A stretch of 64,000 nt of DNA from Rhodocyclaceae bacterium (GCA_030824115.1 JAVBYI010000004.1:1-64000); one strand, 5' to 3'; numbered from the stretch's first letter, positions 1 to 8,781 are shown. Notes: generated by a model not told the origin, from the letters alone. Numbers and translations: made by a program.

Positions 1-27
1 GGAGGGAAAACGACGGAAACCGAACCG

Positions 28-36
28 TTATCCACA
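28..36 (+). other. Single perfect DnaA-box-like 9-mer
   Basis: The 9-mer TTATCCACA matches the classical strong DnaA box. It stands alone: there is no cluster of boxes, no AT-rich unwinding region and no dnaA or gidA gene nearby. It is recorded as a sequence match, not as an origin. Confidence 0.2.
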
Positions 37-37
37 G

Positions 38-58
38 GCGCGTAGCTATACTACGCGC
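38..58. repeat. Short perfect hairpin
   Basis: GCGCGTAG at 38-45 and CTACGCGC at 51-58 form an 8 bp perfect stem around a 5-base loop. No T-run follows on either strand, so a rho-independent terminator is not supported. It lies just downstream of the TniQ-like remnant and may belong to the same decayed mobile element. Confidence 0.4.
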
Positions 59-66
59 ATAAAACA

Positions 67-102
67 TGGGTCAGATTTGGATGGAAACCCTGGGTCAGAT
101 TT
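67..102. repeat. 12 bp direct repeat bordering the TniQ remnant
   Basis: TGGGTCAGATTT occurs at 67-78 and again at 91-102, spaced 24 bases start to start. The second copy overlaps the stop codon of the TniQ-like fragment. The repeat may mark an insertion or deletion junction that truncated that gene. This is inference from position only. Confidence 0.5.
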
Positions 103-373
103 AAACGGTTATCAACACATCAGAGGCATAACCGGTGCACCATGCCTGCTCGAAGGGAACCCCAATCCCTTCTGCGAGGACAGTAAAGAAAGAAGGCGAG
201 AAGATTTGGTCGATGTCTGCGCCGTTGCCCGGGATTTTGGGTAGGCAAAGCTTGCGGAACTGGGGCAGGGTCAGGGCATTCCCATGAGCAACTCGGGTTA
301 GCCAGGAGGAGAGGACTTCGCCCTCAAATGGCTTCGGATGGATTGCCCAAAGCGACCTCTGTACAGGAAACAT
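101..373 (-). pseudogene. Truncated TniQ-like protein (N-terminal fragment)
   Basis: This 90-residue reading frame matches the start of TniQ-family proteins, which act with Tn7/Tn5053-type transposases in target selection. Visible family features are the early PKPFEGEVLSSWLTRVA segment (Pro-rich lead, then Glu-x-Leu-x-Ser-Trp-Leu) and the following LTLPQFRKL. Intact TniQ proteins usually run to 300 residues or more, with zinc-binding cysteines that are absent here. The frame ends at a TAA inside a 12 bp direct repeat, so it looks like a remnant of a mobile element. No transposase or integrase gene is visible next to it, though the window edge hides what lies to the left. Confidence 0.5.
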
Positions 374-408
374 CGCCTGACGCTATTTCCGTTTTGGAGA
401 GGGAAATT

Positions 409-451
409 GCCTAAATTCCTTTACTGGAGAGGATCTCATGGAATTTTAGGC
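409..451. repeat. Imperfect inverted repeat downstream of lipA
   Basis: GCCTAAATTCC at 409-419 pairs with GGAATTTTAGGC at 440-451 (11 pairs with one bulged T) around a 20-base loop. It lies about 55 bases beyond the lipA stop codon in the direction of lipA transcription. It could end that transcript, but the following bases are not a clean T-run. It could equally be a terminal repeat of the element that carried the TniQ-like gene. The rest of 374-504 shows nothing I can name. Confidence 0.4.
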
Positions 452-504
452 AGGTCGGTGAGCCCCATTATTTCGGCTTACTTATAGATATTTCGTTTCA
501 CTTC

Positions 505-1446
505 TCATTTTTCACAGCCGCCCAGTACCAGTTCGGCCTGCTGATCGGCGTGATAGGAACTGCGTACCAGCGGCGCGCTGGCGCAGTGGGTAAAGCCCAT
601 CTTCTCTGCTTCGGCTGCAAACATCTTGAAGATGTCGGGATGCACATAGCGCGTGACCGGCAAGTGGTGGCCGGAAGGGGCGAGGTACTGGCCGATGGTG
701 AGCATTTCCGCCCCATGGGCGCGCAGGTCGCGCATGACGTCGAGAATCTCGTCATCGGTTTCGCCCAAGCCCACCATCAGGCCGGATTTGGTGGGGATGG
801 CCGGGAGGCGCTTCCTGAATTCTTGCAGCAGCTTGAGTGAATGCGCGTAGTCGGCACCGGGACGCGCCTGCTTGTAGAGGCGCGGCACGGTTTCGAGGTT
901 GTGGTTCATCACGTCGGGCGGGGTGGCCGCGAGGATGTCGAGGGCGATGTCGAGGCGCCCGCGGAAATCCGGCACCAGCACTTCGATGGTCGTGGTCGGC
1001 GAAGCGACGCGCACGGCGGCGATGCAGTCGGCGAAATGCTGTGCCCCGCCGTCGCGCAGGTCATCGCGGTCGACGCTGGTGATGACCACATACTTGAGTT
1101 TCATCGCCGCGATGGTGGCGGCGAGCTTTATCGGTTCTTCGGGATCGGGCGGCAGCGGCGTGCCGTGGCCGACATCGCAGAAGGGGCAGCGGCGCGTGCA
1201 CAGGTCGCCGAGAATCATGAAGGTGGCCGTGCCCTTGCCGAAGCATTCGCCGATGTTCGGGCAGGTGGCTTCCTCGCAGACCGTGTGCAGGCCATGCTCG
1301 CGGAGGATGCCCTTCACCTCGCCGAAGCGCGCAGCCGAATTGCCGGCCTTGACGCGAATCCAGTCGGGCTTTTTCAGGGGCGTGATGGGGACGACCTTGA
1401 TCGGGATGCGTGCGGTCTTGGCTTCACCCTTCTGTTTCTCGCTCAT
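505..1446 (-). CDS. lipA: Lipoyl synthase
   Basis: LipA is a radical S-adenosylmethionine enzyme that inserts two sulfurs into protein-bound octanoyl groups to make lipoate in the cytoplasm. The 313-residue protein shows both iron-sulfur cluster motifs: the auxiliary-cluster cysteines C57, C62 and C68 in [12 protein letters not shown], and the SAM-cluster motif CTRRCPFC (C83, C87, C90). A C-terminal RSSYHA serine segment ligating the auxiliary cluster is also present. Length is normal for the family. Its start overlaps the lipB stop by 4 bases and is preceded by AGGAAAAG, so lipB and lipA are translationally coupled. It is the last gene of the long minus-strand run. Confidence 0.97.
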   Translation of the reverse strand: MSEKQKGEAKTARIPIKVVPITPLKKPDWIRVKAGNSAARFGEVKGILREHGLHTVCEEATCPNIGECFGKGTATFMILGDLCTRRCPFCDVGHGTPLPPDPEEPIKLAATIAAMKLKYVVITSVDRDDLRDGGAQHFADCIAAVRVASPTTTIEVLVPDFRGRLDIALDILAATPPDVMNHNLETVPRLYKQARPGADYAHSLKLLQEFRKRLPAIPTKSGLMVGLGETDDEILDVMRDLRAHGAEMLTIGQYLAPSGHHLPVTRYVHPDIFKMFAAEAEKMGFTHCASAPLVRSSYHADQQAELVLGGCEK

Positions 1447-2057
1447 AGCTTTTCCTGTAGTTGAGCGATGAGTTTAGCGCCAACGTTTTCCATGTCTATA
1501 TCAGGGACAAAGGCGGAGAGTTGCGTCACGGCCATGCCGGCATAGCCGCAGGGGTTGATGGCATTGAAGGGTGACAAGTCCATCGCCACGTTGAGCGCAA
1601 GGCCGTGGTAGCTGCAGCCGTTCTTGATCTTGAGGCCAAGCGCCGCAATCTTGGCGCCGCCGACATACACGCCGGGGGCACCTTCGAGGCGTTCGGCGGC
1701 TACGCCGTGGCTTGCCAGCAGGTCGATCAGCGCCTGCTCCATACGATTGACCAATCCTTTGATGGTGATGCCGCGCCGCTTCAGGTCGAGCAGCAGGTAG
1801 CAGACAATCTGGCCGGGGCCGTGATAGGTGATCTGGCCGCCGCGGTCGATCTTGACGACGGGGACACCAATGTTTTTCAGTAAGTGTTCCGGCTTGCCGG
1901 CGAGGCCGAGGGTGAACACCGGCGGATGCTCGCACAGCCAAAGTTCATCGGGTGTGTCTGCCCCGCGCCGGGCGGTGAAGTCCTGCATCGCGCGCCACGT
2001 CGACTCGTAGTCGACGCGCCCAAGCGACTTGACGATCAGAGAACGATCTTGACCCAC
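1443..2057 (-). CDS. lipB: Octanoyl-[acyl-carrier-protein]-protein N-octanoyltransferase
   Basis: LipB moves octanoate from acyl carrier protein to lipoyl domains, the step before LipA. The 204-residue protein carries the family segments [23 protein letters not shown] and the catalytic Cys/Lys region [11 protein letters not shown] with HGLALNV and the NPCGY cysteine. The chosen ATG overlaps the upstream ybeD gene by 22 bases. A slightly later start before [11 protein letters not shown] is possible because family members often begin close to that segment. Gene order ybeD-lipB-lipA is the classical arrangement in proteobacteria. Confidence 0.95.
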   Translation of the reverse strand: MGQDRSLIVKSLGRVDYESTWRAMQDFTARRGADTPDELWLCEHPPVFTLGLAGKPEHLLKNIGVPVVKIDRGGQITYHGPGQIVCYLLLDLKRRGITIKGLVNRMEQALIDLLASHGVAAERLEGAPGVYVGGAKIAALGLKIKNGCSYHGLALNVAMDLSPFNAINPCGYAGMAVTQLSAFVPDIDMENVGAKLIAQLQEKL

Positions 2058-2302
2058 GGATGTGCGGTCAGTTCGCCATACAGCGCATCCAGTTGCGGCT
2101 TGGAGGTGGCGCGGATGGTGCAGGTGAGTGAGAGATAGTTGCCGGCCTTGGAGGGGCGCATTTCGACGCTGGCCGCATCGAAATCCGGCGCGTGTTTCAG
2201 CACGACGTCGACGATGGCCTGGGCAAAGCCCTCGCGCGTGGCACCCATGACCTTGAGCGGAAAGTCGCAGGGAAATTCGAGGAGGGTTTCTTGTTCAGCC
2301 AT
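2036..2302 (-). CDS. ybeD: DUF493/YbeD family protein
   Basis: This 88-residue protein belongs to the DUF493 family (E. coli YbeD), a small ACT-like ferredoxin fold of unresolved, possibly regulatory, function. Family hallmarks seen are [14 protein letters not shown] near the start, a middle [15 protein letters not shown] segment and the [14 protein letters not shown] end. It sits between dat and lipB with overlaps on both sides (8 bases with dat, 22 with lipB). That is the usual position upstream of lipB and supports co-transcription. Confidence 0.93.
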   Translation of the reverse strand: MAEQETLLEFPCDFPLKVMGATREGFAQAIVDVVLKHAPDFDAASVEMRPSKAGNYLSLTCTIRATSKPQLDALYGELTAHPWVKIVL

Positions 2303-3164
2303 GGCGCATTACCGTACGCTTGAAGTCCTGATACCAGCCATACATTTGCCAGAAGACGGCCCCCGGTTGACCTGCCGTCTCGCCAGCGCCGACTTGTTGG
2401 CCATCGAGTGCGACGATGGGCAACACTTCCTTGGTGGACGAGGTCATCCACAACTCATCGGCGGCGCGCACTTCGGCATCGCTGATATCGCGCACCGCCG
2501 TTTTCAGGCCATGCGTGGCGGCGAGCTCCAGCACGACATCGTAGGTGATGCCGGTCAGCATCAGGTGGTTCTGCTGCGGTGCGAGCAACACGCCGTCCTT
2601 GACGACAAAGATGTTGGAGGCCGCCCCTTCGGTGAGGATGCCGTCGCGGAACAGGATCGTCTCGGCACAGTCGGCGTCGACGGCCATCTGGCGCAGCAGG
2701 CAGTTGGCGAGCAGCGAGGTGGCCTTGACGTGGCAGCGCAGCCAGCGGATGTCGGCGGTCGAGATGGCGCTGATGCCCTGTTCGCGCAACGCGGCAGGCG
2801 GCGTGTGCAGACTCTCGGCCAAGCAGAACACGGTCGGCGTGATCGTTGCCGGGAAAGCATGGTTGCGCACCGCCATCGGGCCGCGTGTCACTTGCAGCAG
2901 GAGCGAGCAGTCGTCGGCATCGAATTTGGCCACCAGCCGGCTGACCACCGCGTGCCATTGCGCGGACGAAAGCGGATTGGGGAGGCGAATCGCATCGAGG
3001 CTGCGTTGCAGGCGGCCGAGATGTTCGTCGAGGCGGAACGGGCGGCGCGAATAGACGGGGATGACTTCATACACGCCATCGCCGAACAGGAAGCCGCGAT
3101 CCATCGGCGAGATCGTTGCTGCGGCGAGTGGCTGAAACTCGCCATTGAGATAGCAGAGTGTCAT
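2295..3164 (-). CDS. dat: D-amino acid aminotransferase (class IV PLP aminotransferase)
   Basis: The 289-residue protein is a fold-type IV PLP aminotransferase of the D-alanine/D-glutamate type, which would supply D-amino acids for peptidoglycan. Typical segments are MDRGFLFGDGVYEVI at the start, the PLP-lysine region RCHVKATSLLAN, the cofactor-phosphate segment TEGAASNIFVV and TGIT. The gene lies directly before dacC, ybeD and lipB, an order common in betaproteobacteria, and its start overlaps the dacC stop by one base. Near the C-terminus the usual VGxGxPGPV stretch reads VGAGETAGQPGAV. That stretch is encoded by a copy of the dispersed 24 bp repeat (2374-2397). Branched-chain aminotransferase is the alternative call, but neighbours and motifs favour Dat. 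Confidence 0.88.
   Translation of the reverse strand: MTLCYLNGEFQPLAAATISPMDRGFLFGDGVYEVIPVYSRRPFRLDEHLGRLQRSLDAIRLPNPLSSAQWHAVVSRLVAKFDADDCSLLLQVTRGPMAVRNHAFPATITPTVFCLAESLHTPPAALREQGISAISTADIRWLRCHVKATSLLANCLLRQMAVDADCAETILFRDGILTEGAASNIFVVKDGVLLAPQQNHLMLTGITYDVVLELAATHGLKTAVRDISDAEVRAADELWMTSSTKEVLPIVALDGQQVGAGETAGQPGAVFWQMYGWYQDFKRTVMRHG
2374..2397 (-). repeat. Dispersed 24 bp repeat, copy inside dat
   Basis: On the plus strand this copy reads GCCGTCTCGCCAGC then GCCGACTTGT. In the dat frame it encodes V-G-A-G-E-T-A. The T-run is broken by one G, so it is a slightly degenerate member of the family described in the findings. Confidence 0.6.
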
Positions 3165-4297
3165 TATTGGAACCAGAGCTTGATGCTGTCCCAGGTGCGA
3201 CCGAGGAGGCCGGCCACGGGCACATCGGCAAGGGCAACCAGCGGCATCTCGGCAAACGGCTTGCCGTCGAGTGTGAGGATTAGCGTGGCCACCTTGTCGC
3301 CCTGGCGCACCGGGGCGATCAGCGGCTGCACGCTCTTCACTTCGGCCTTGAGGCGCTCACCAACGCTGGTCAGCCCTTTGGGCAGGGAGAAGATCAGATC
3401 CTGCGTGAAACCGGCGCCAACTGTCGATTGGGCGCCCTTGAAAATCTTCAGTTGCGACAAAGCCTGGCCCTTGTCGTAGAGCTTAACGGCATCGAAGGCG
3501 CGATAGCCGTAGTGGAGCAGGGCGAGGGTTTCCTGCACGCGCGCCTGGTCGGAGGCGGTGCCGAGGACGACGGCGGTGAGGCGGCGTGCGCCATCATGTT
3601 TCGAGGCGACGAGGCAGAAGCCGGCCGATTCGGTATGGCCGGTCTTGACGCCATCGATGGTCGGGTCGAGCCATAACAGGCGGTTGCGGTTGTACTGCTT
3701 GATCTTGTTGTAAACGAAATCCTTGACCGCGTAGTGCTTGTAATCCTCGGGGAAGTCACGGATCAGCGCGGAGGTCAGGCGTGCGAGGTCAGTCGGCGTG
3801 GTCAGGTGCGACGGGTCCGGCAGGCCGGTGGCATTGACGAAGTGCGTCTGCGTCAGGCCGAGGCGTTGCGCTTCGGCATTCATCATGCGCACAAAGGCTT
3901 CTTCATTGCCGGCAATCGCTTCAGCCATGGCGATGCTGGCATCGTTGCCGGACTGGATGATGATGCCCGAGAGGAGTTCGCTGACGGTGACCGGCTTCTT
4001 CGGTTCGATGAACATGCGTGAGCCGGGCGCCTTCCAGGCCTTCTCGGAAACCGGCACGACCTGATCGGGCTTGACCCGGCCATCGCGCAGCGCCGCGTAG
4101 GCGAGGTAGGAGGTCATGATCTTGGTCAGCGAAGCGGGCTCGACCTTCTGGTCAGCATTCTGTGCGGCGAGCACCTGGCCGCTGGCATGGTCGATCAACA
4201 GCCAGGCGCGGGCGGCGAGGACAGGTGGGGGTTCCTGGGCGATGGCAAGCGAACTGGCGGCGATCAGGAAAAGGAGCAGGGAACGAATGATTTTCAT
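3164..4297 (-). CDS. dacC: D-alanyl-D-alanine carboxypeptidase (low-molecular-weight PBP)
   Basis: This 377-residue serine DD-carboxypeptidase of the PBP5/PBP6 type trims the terminal D-alanine from peptidoglycan stem peptides in the periplasm. It has an N-terminal signal peptide (LLLFLIAASSLAIAQE). The three active-site motifs are SLTK (nucleophile about S57, K60), SGN in IIQSGNDAS (about residue 118) and KTG in DGVKTGHTESAG (about 222). The C-terminal part matches the PBP5 accessory domain and ends in WDSIKLWFQ, an amphipathic membrane anchor. It lies between rlpA and dat in the cell-wall run. The symbol could equally be dacA; the two are hard to separate by sequence alone. Confidence 0.95.
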   Translation of the reverse strand: MKIIRSLLLFLIAASSLAIAQEPPPVLAARAWLLIDHASGQVLAAQNADQKVEPASLTKIMTSYLAYAALRDGRVKPDQVVPVSEKAWKAPGSRMFIEPKKPVTVSELLSGIIIQSGNDASIAMAEAIAGNEEAFVRMMNAEAQRLGLTQTHFVNATGLPDPSHLTTPTDLARLTSALIRDFPEDYKHYAVKDFVYNKIKQYNRNRLLWLDPTIDGVKTGHTESAGFCLVASKHDGARRLTAVVLGTASDQARVQETLALLHYGYRAFDAVKLYDKGQALSQLKIFKGAQSTVGAGFTQDLIFSLPKGLTSVGERLKAEVKSVQPLIAPVRQGDKVATLILTLDGKPFAEMPLVALADVPVAGLLGRTWDSIKLWFQ

Positions 4298-4326
4298 TGG
4301 GCGGTCGGGGAGGATATTGTTATGGT

Positions 4327-5268
4327 TTATTTGACGAGGACAGAGGGTAAATCAAAAGCGGACTTGAGTTGCTCGGCCACGCGACGGGCTTCGGTGATAT
4401 CGGTCCAAGGGCCCAGTTGCAGGCGATGCAATGTGCCGCTGCTGCGGACCGCCAGCCGTTCACCCAGATCGCCCAGTTCGCGCGCCAGCTTGATTCTGAG
4501 CGACTCGGCATTGTCGCGGCTGCCGAAGGCGCCCAGTTGCAGATAGTGGCCGCCTTTTTCCTCGACATCGCGCAATACCGTCGGCGGCTCCTCGCGCGGT
4601 TTGTTTTCGGCAATCTGGGTGGGGGCGTGTTCGGGCAAGGGCGTGGCACCGGGCGCAACGCTTTCGACAACCACCCGGCCGCTGCCATTGTCGACCAGAC
4701 CGAGTTTCCACGCGGCGGTATAGGACAGGTCGATAACGCGATCGTGCAGGAAGGGGCCGCGATCATTGACGCGCACGGTGACGGTCTTGCCGGTGTCGGG
4801 ACCGCTGTTGATCCTGGTGACGCGCACGTAGGAGGGAATCGGCAGCGTCGGATGGGCGGCGGTCATGCCGAACATGTCGTAGGGTTCGCCGCTCGAGGTT
4901 TTCTGGCCGTGAAACTTGCGCCCGTACCAGCTGGCGATGCCTTCGCGCCGATACGGTGACCCCGGGGCCATCGGCACATAGTCGCGGCCAAGGACGGTGT
5001 AAGGTCGGTTGGCAAAGCGGTGTGGCGGCTCATGGCGCGGCTGTGCATCCGGCACACTGGCGAGGTCAACGGGAATGTGGTCGAGCGGACCATCGTCCTG
5101 ATAGAAGCCGCCGCCGCGCTTGAGGATGACGCCCGGCTTCTTTTCAGATGTCGGCGCTGGCGGGACGGCAGATGCCGGTGGAGAGCCGGCATCGACCACG
5201 GGTTTGGGTGCCTGCGTGCCGCAGGCGGCGAGCAGAAATGGAAGGAGCAGGACGGCAATCTTGTTCAT
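4327..5268 (-). CDS. rlpA: Septal ring lytic transglycosylase RlpA (lipoprotein)
   Basis: RlpA is an outer-membrane lipoprotein that cleaves peptide-free (denuded) glycan at division sites. The 313-residue product has a lipobox LLAACG at the signal peptide end. A double-psi beta-barrel domain starts near GIASWYGRKFHGQ and contains the catalytic-type TSSGEPYDMFGMTAAHP and VRVNDRGPF segments. A C-terminal SPOR domain (HYLQLGAFGSRDNAE onward) binds denuded glycan. Just after the lipid anchor, residues about 34-41 read AVPPAPTS and come from a copy of the dispersed 24 bp repeat. It overlaps the rodA stop by 4 bases, as in many proteobacterial mrdAB-rlpA-dacA operons. Confidence 0.95.
   Translation of the reverse strand: MNKIAVLLLPFLLAACGTQAPKPVVDAGSPPASAVPPAPTSEKKPGVILKRGGGFYQDDGPLDHIPVDLASVPDAQPRHEPPHRFANRPYTVLGRDYVPMAPGSPYRREGIASWYGRKFHGQKTSSGEPYDMFGMTAAHPTLPIPSYVRVTRINSGPDTGKTVTVRVNDRGPFLHDRVIDLSYTAAWKLGLVDNGSGRVVVESVAPGATPLPEHAPTQIAENKPREEPPTVLRDVEEKGGHYLQLGAFGSRDNAESLRIKLARELGDLGERLAVRSSGTLHRLQLGPWTDITEARRVAEQLKSAFDLPSVLVK
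5146..5169 (+). repeat. Dispersed 24 bp repeat, copy inside rlpA
   Basis: The plus strand reads AGATGTCGGCGCTGGC then GGGACGGC. The first four bases diverge from the AAAA of other copies. In the rlpA sense it encodes A-V-P-P-A-P-T-S in the Pro/Ala-rich linker after the lipid anchor. Confidence 0.75.
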
Positions 5269-6350
5269 TTCTGGACGAGCATGCGATTCTTGTGGATGGA
5301 CATCAGGATGCCGATGCCGAGACAGAGCGTGACCAGGGCGGTGCCGCCATAGCTGACGAACGGCAGCGGTACCCCAACGACAGGCAGGATGCCGGAGACC
5401 ATGCCCATATTGACGAAGGCATAGGTGAAAAAGATCAGCGTGATGGCACCGGCCAGCAGGCGGCTGAAAAGGGTGGCGGCGTTGGCGGCGATCAGCAGGC
5501 CGCGACCGATCAGCAGGGCGTAGAGCACGAGCAGCGCCAGATTGCCGATCAGGCCGAACTCCTCGGAATAGACGGCGAAGATGAAGTCGGTATGGCGTTC
5601 GGGGATGAATTCGAGCTGTGCCTGCGTACCTTGCCCCCAGCCTTTGCCGAGGATGCCGCCCGAGCCGATGGCAATCGTCGACTGGATGATGTGAAAGCCC
5701 TTGCCGAGGGGGTCTTTTTCCGGGTCGAGCAGGGTCAGGATGCGCTGGCGCTGGTAGTCGTGCAGCAGATGCCAGGCGAAGGGTGCTGCGGACGCTGCGG
5801 CGGCGCCGAGGCCCAAGATGATTTTCCAGGGCAGGCCGGCGAAGAAGATGACGAAGAAACCGGAAGACAGGACCAGGATCGACGTGCCCAGGTCGGGCTG
5901 GCGCACAATCAGCGCGACCGGCAGCAGCAACAGCAGTGTGGCAATGAAGTACTCCCGCAGCCGCAGCATCGATTCACGCTTCTGAAAATACCAGGCGAGC
6001 ATTAGCGGCATGGCGATCTTCATCAGTTCGGAGGGCTGGATGCGGATAAAGCCAAGGTCGAGCCAGCGCCGCGCGCCTTTCGAAATATCGCCAAACAGCG
6101 CGACCGCCACGAGTAATAGCACGCCCACCACATAAATCGGCAGCGCCAGATACATGAGGCGTTGCGGCGGAATCTGGGCGACGATGCGCATGATGGTCAG
6201 CGCAATGGCGAGGTGGGCCAGCAAGGTGGTCAGGCGGGCCGGCGAGGCACTGGCCATGGTAATCAGTGCGAGCAGGATCAATAGGCCGAGGAAGGCCATC
6301 AGCGGCCCATCGATCGGGGCGACGAATTTCGACCAGAGTTCGCGGATCAT
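5265..6350 (-). CDS. rodA: Rod shape-determining peptidoglycan glycosyltransferase RodA
   Basis: RodA is the SEDS-family peptidoglycan polymerase of the elongasome, working with PBP2 in the inner membrane. The 361-residue protein is almost entirely membrane segments. It carries the signature stretches GARRWLDLGFIRIQPSE, the catalytic-loop region GWGQGTQAQLEFIPERHTD, and a C-terminal PFVSYGGTALVTL. Its start overlaps the PBP2 stop by 4 bases and its end overlaps rlpA by 4 bases, so the three are one translational unit. Length is slightly under E. coli RodA (370). Confidence 0.96.
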   Translation of the reverse strand: MIRELWSKFVAPIDGPLMAFLGLLILLALITMASASPARLTTLLAHLAIALTIMRIVAQIPPQRLMYLALPIYVVGVLLLVAVALFGDISKGARRWLDLGFIRIQPSELMKIAMPLMLAWYFQKRESMLRLREYFIATLLLLLPVALIVRQPDLGTSILVLSSGFFVIFFAGLPWKIILGLGAAAASAAPFAWHLLHDYQRQRILTLLDPEKDPLGKGFHIIQSTIAIGSGGILGKGWGQGTQAQLEFIPERHTDFIFAVYSEEFGLIGNLALLVLYALLIGRGLLIAANAATLFSRLLAGAITLIFFTYAFVNMGMVSGILPVVGVPLPFVSYGGTALVTLCLGIGILMSIHKNRMLVQK

Positions 6351-8236
6351 TCGTCGGCCTCCTTGGCCGCTTCGTCGGCCGGCGCAGCACCGGGCGGTAG
6401 TTTGCCGAGCAAGTAGTAGTCAAAGACCTGTCGTGCAATCGGCGCGGCAGCTTGTGCGCCAAAGCCGCCGTTTTCGACCAGCACGGCAACGGCGATCTTC
6501 GGCTGTTCGGCCGGGGCATAGGCGATAAAGATGGAGTGATCGCGCAGTTCCTGCTTGAGCGCATCCTTGCGGTATTGCCCGCCCTTGAGCGAAAACACCT
6601 GCGCCGTCCCGGTCTTGCCGGCCGAAACGTATTCGGCGCCGGCAAAAGCGCGCGCACCGGTGCCCTCCTTGTTGACGCCAACCAGCGCATTCTTGATCAC
6701 GTCGATGTGCTCCTGCTTGAGGGGCAGGGTGCGCAAGGGTTGCGGTTCGATATAGGTTTTCTGTGCCGATTTCGTGTCGGTGATGTGATTGACGAGGTGG
6801 GGGCGATACATCACGCCGTCATTGGCCAGCGTGGCGATGGCCTGCGCCAGCTGGATCGGCGTATAGGCGTTGTAGCCCTGACCAATGCCGACGGAAATGG
6901 TTTCGCCGGCATACCATTTCTGCTGTTCGGCTTTCTTGAAGCGTTGTTTTTTCCAGGCAGGCGAGGGCAGCACACCTTCGGATTCGCCCTCGATATCGAC
7001 GCCGGTACGGCTGCCGAGACCAAAGTGAGCCATGAATTTTGCGATGTTGTCGATGCCCAGATCGTTGGCGAGGACATAGTAGTAGGTGTTGCAGGACTGG
7101 ACGATGGACTTGTACATATCCACCATGCCGTGGCCGCCTTTTTTGTCGTCCATGAACATGTGGCCGCCGAAATTGAAGAAGCCGGGGTCGGCCAGGAGTT
7201 GTTCGGGGCGACGCTTGCCGAGCGTCAGGGCGGCGAGGGCCATGTAGGGCTTGAAGGTCGAACCGGGCGGATAGGCGCCGTTGAGGGCACGGTTGACCAT
7301 CGGTTTTTCCGGCGAGTCATTCAGATCCCGCCAGTCTGTCGTGGTGATGCCATCGACAAACAGATTGGGATCGTAGTTCGGTACCGACACCATGGCGAGG
7401 ATGCCGCCGGTGGCCGGCTCAATGGCGACCAGCGCGCCCTTGCGCTCGCCGAAGGCCTTCTCGGCAACTTCCTGCAGCTTCACGTCGAGGGTCAGGGTCA
7501 GGTTGTTGCCGGGTACCGGTGCGGTGCGGGCCAACGTGCGGATGGCCCGTCCGCCGGCATCGACTTCAACCTGCTCGAATCCCGAGGTACCGTGCAGTTC
7601 CATCTCGTAATGGCGTTCCAGTCCGGTCTTGCCGAAATGATCGGTGCCGCGATAGTTGGTCTCGACGCCCTCTTCCTCGATCTGCCCAATGTCGCGCTCG
7701 GTGATGCGCCCGATGTAGCCCAGCACATGCGAGGCGAAGGCGCCGCGCGGATACTGGCGGAACAGCCGTGCCTTGATCTCGACGCCAGGGAAGCGGAAGC
7801 GGCGGGCGATGAATTTGGCGACTTCCTCATCGGTCAGACGGGTACGGATCGGCAGCGAGTCGAAACGCTTGCTCTCTTCGAGGAGCTTCTTGAAGCGTTT
7901 GCGATCTTTGGCCTCGATGGTGATGAACTCGGCCAGGCCGTCGATGGTGTCCTCAAGATTGACCACCTGGGTGGGGGTGATCTCCAGCGTGTAGGCCGAG
8001 TAGTTGCGTGCCATCACTTCGCCGTTGCGGTCGACGATCAGGCCGCGGTTCGGTGTGACGGGGATCAGCGAAATACGGTTTTCTTCCGCACGCGTCTGGT
8101 AGTAGTCGTGCTGGATCACCTGTAGCCAGACGAAGCGCGCGAATAGCAGGGTAAAGCAGATGAGCACGAAACCGCCGGCGATGGCGATGCGGCGGTTGAA
8201 CTGCTCCAGCCCTTCCTGCGCGTTGCTGAATTCCAT
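6347..8236 (-). CDS. mrdA: Penicillin-binding protein 2 (elongation transpeptidase)
   Basis: PBP2 is the elongasome transpeptidase partner of RodA. The 629-residue protein has a cytoplasmic tail, one membrane segment (about residues 17-37), a pedestal domain with FPGVEIKARLFRQYP and a transpeptidase domain. Active-site motifs are STFK in PPGSTFKPYMALAAL (about residue 326), a SxN-type SCNTYYY, and KTG in SAGKTGTAQVF (about residue 538). Length matches the family. An 8-base gap separates it from mreD and it overlaps rodA, consistent with the mreBCD-mrdAB operon. Confidence 0.97.
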   Translation of the reverse strand: MEFSNAQEGLEQFNRRIAIAGGFVLICFTLLFARFVWLQVIQHDYYQTRAEENRISLIPVTPNRGLIVDRNGEVMARNYSAYTLEITPTQVVNLEDTIDGLAEFITIEAKDRKRFKKLLEESKRFDSLPIRTRLTDEEVAKFIARRFRFPGVEIKARLFRQYPRGAFASHVLGYIGRITERDIGQIEEEGVETNYRGTDHFGKTGLERHYEMELHGTSGFEQVEVDAGGRAIRTLARTAPVPGNNLTLTLDVKLQEVAEKAFGERKGALVAIEPATGGILAMVSVPNYDPNLFVDGITTTDWRDLNDSPEKPMVNRALNGAYPPGSTFKPYMALAALTLGKRRPEQLLADPGFFNFGGHMFMDDKKGGHGMVDMYKSIVQSCNTYYYVLANDLGIDNIAKFMAHFGLGSRTGVDIEGESEGVLPSPAWKKQRFKKAEQQKWYAGETISVGIGQGYNAYTPIQLAQAIATLANDGVMYRPHLVNHITDTKSAQKTYIEPQPLRTLPLKQEHIDVIKNALVGVNKEGTGARAFAGAEYVSAGKTGTAQVFSLKGGQYRKDALKQELRDHSIFIAYAPAEQPKIAVAVLVENGGFGAQAAAPIARQVFDYYLLGKLPPGAAPADEAAKEADE

Positions 8237-8243
8237 GCGGCGA

Positions 8244-8768
8244 TCAGATGGGACGATTCTCGTCGCGTTCGACCGGGCGGTATTGCGGCAGCAGCAGTAC
8301 CAGGCTGACCGGATGCCAGATCAGGATTGCGACAAAGCTTGAGAGGAAATACAAGATGCCGGGGAACTCGGCGCCGGTTGCCATGCGGATCAACAGCATC
8401 ACCAGTTGCGTGCCGAGCAGCAGCGGCAGGACATGCAGGGCCTGCTGTACCAGCGGAAACCACAGCACACGGCGCGACAGGCCGCCGGCCGCAAAGGCGA
8501 GCAGCACATAGGCCAGGGCGTGCTGGCCCATGATGGCGGCATTGGCGACATCCATCACCAGACCAAAGAAGAAGGCCGTCCCCATGCCGACTTTGAGTGG
8601 CTGGTGGATGCACCAGAAGGCCAGCACCAGCGCCACCCAGTCGGGAATGCCGGGCAGGCGGCCGAAGGGAATCAGGTTGAGCACCAGCGCCGAGACCAGC
8701 GTGAAGTGGATGAACCAGCCGCTTACCGGCAGGAGGATGCGACGTGAGGAATGGGTGGGCTGAATCAT
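8244..8768 (-). CDS. mreD: Rod shape-determining protein MreD
   Basis: MreD is the small polytopic inner-membrane partner of MreC and RodA. The 174-residue protein has about five membrane segments and the family segments PDWVALVLAFWCIHQP and GMGTAFFFGLVMDV, the latter carrying the conserved glycine/aspartate loop. It sits 13 bases after mreC and 7 before mrdA. The family diverges strongly, so position between mreC and mrdA is an important part of the evidence. Confidence 0.94.
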   Translation of the reverse strand: MIQPTHSSRRILLPVSGWFIHFTLVSALVLNLIPFGRLPGIPDWVALVLAFWCIHQPLKVGMGTAFFFGLVMDVANAAIMGQHALAYVLLAFAAGGLSRRVLWFPLVQQALHVLPLLLGTQLVMLLIRMATGAEFPGILYFLSSFVAILIWHPVSLVLLLPQYRPVERDENRPI

Positions 8769-8781
8769 GTTTAGGAGGCCA

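Noticed and set aside
28-36. DnaA box as evidence of a replication origin
   Set aside because: Single site, no cluster, no unwinding region, no origin-linked genes.
2139-3479. 446-residue open frame on the plus strand opposite dat and dacC
   Set aside because: It is antisense to two clearly conserved genes, has no recognisable motifs and shows the Arg/His/Gln-rich composition of a GC-rich shadow frame.
6452-8125. 557-residue plus-strand frame opposite mrdA
   Set aside because: Antisense shadow of PBP2, whose active-site motifs are intact; no independent protein features.
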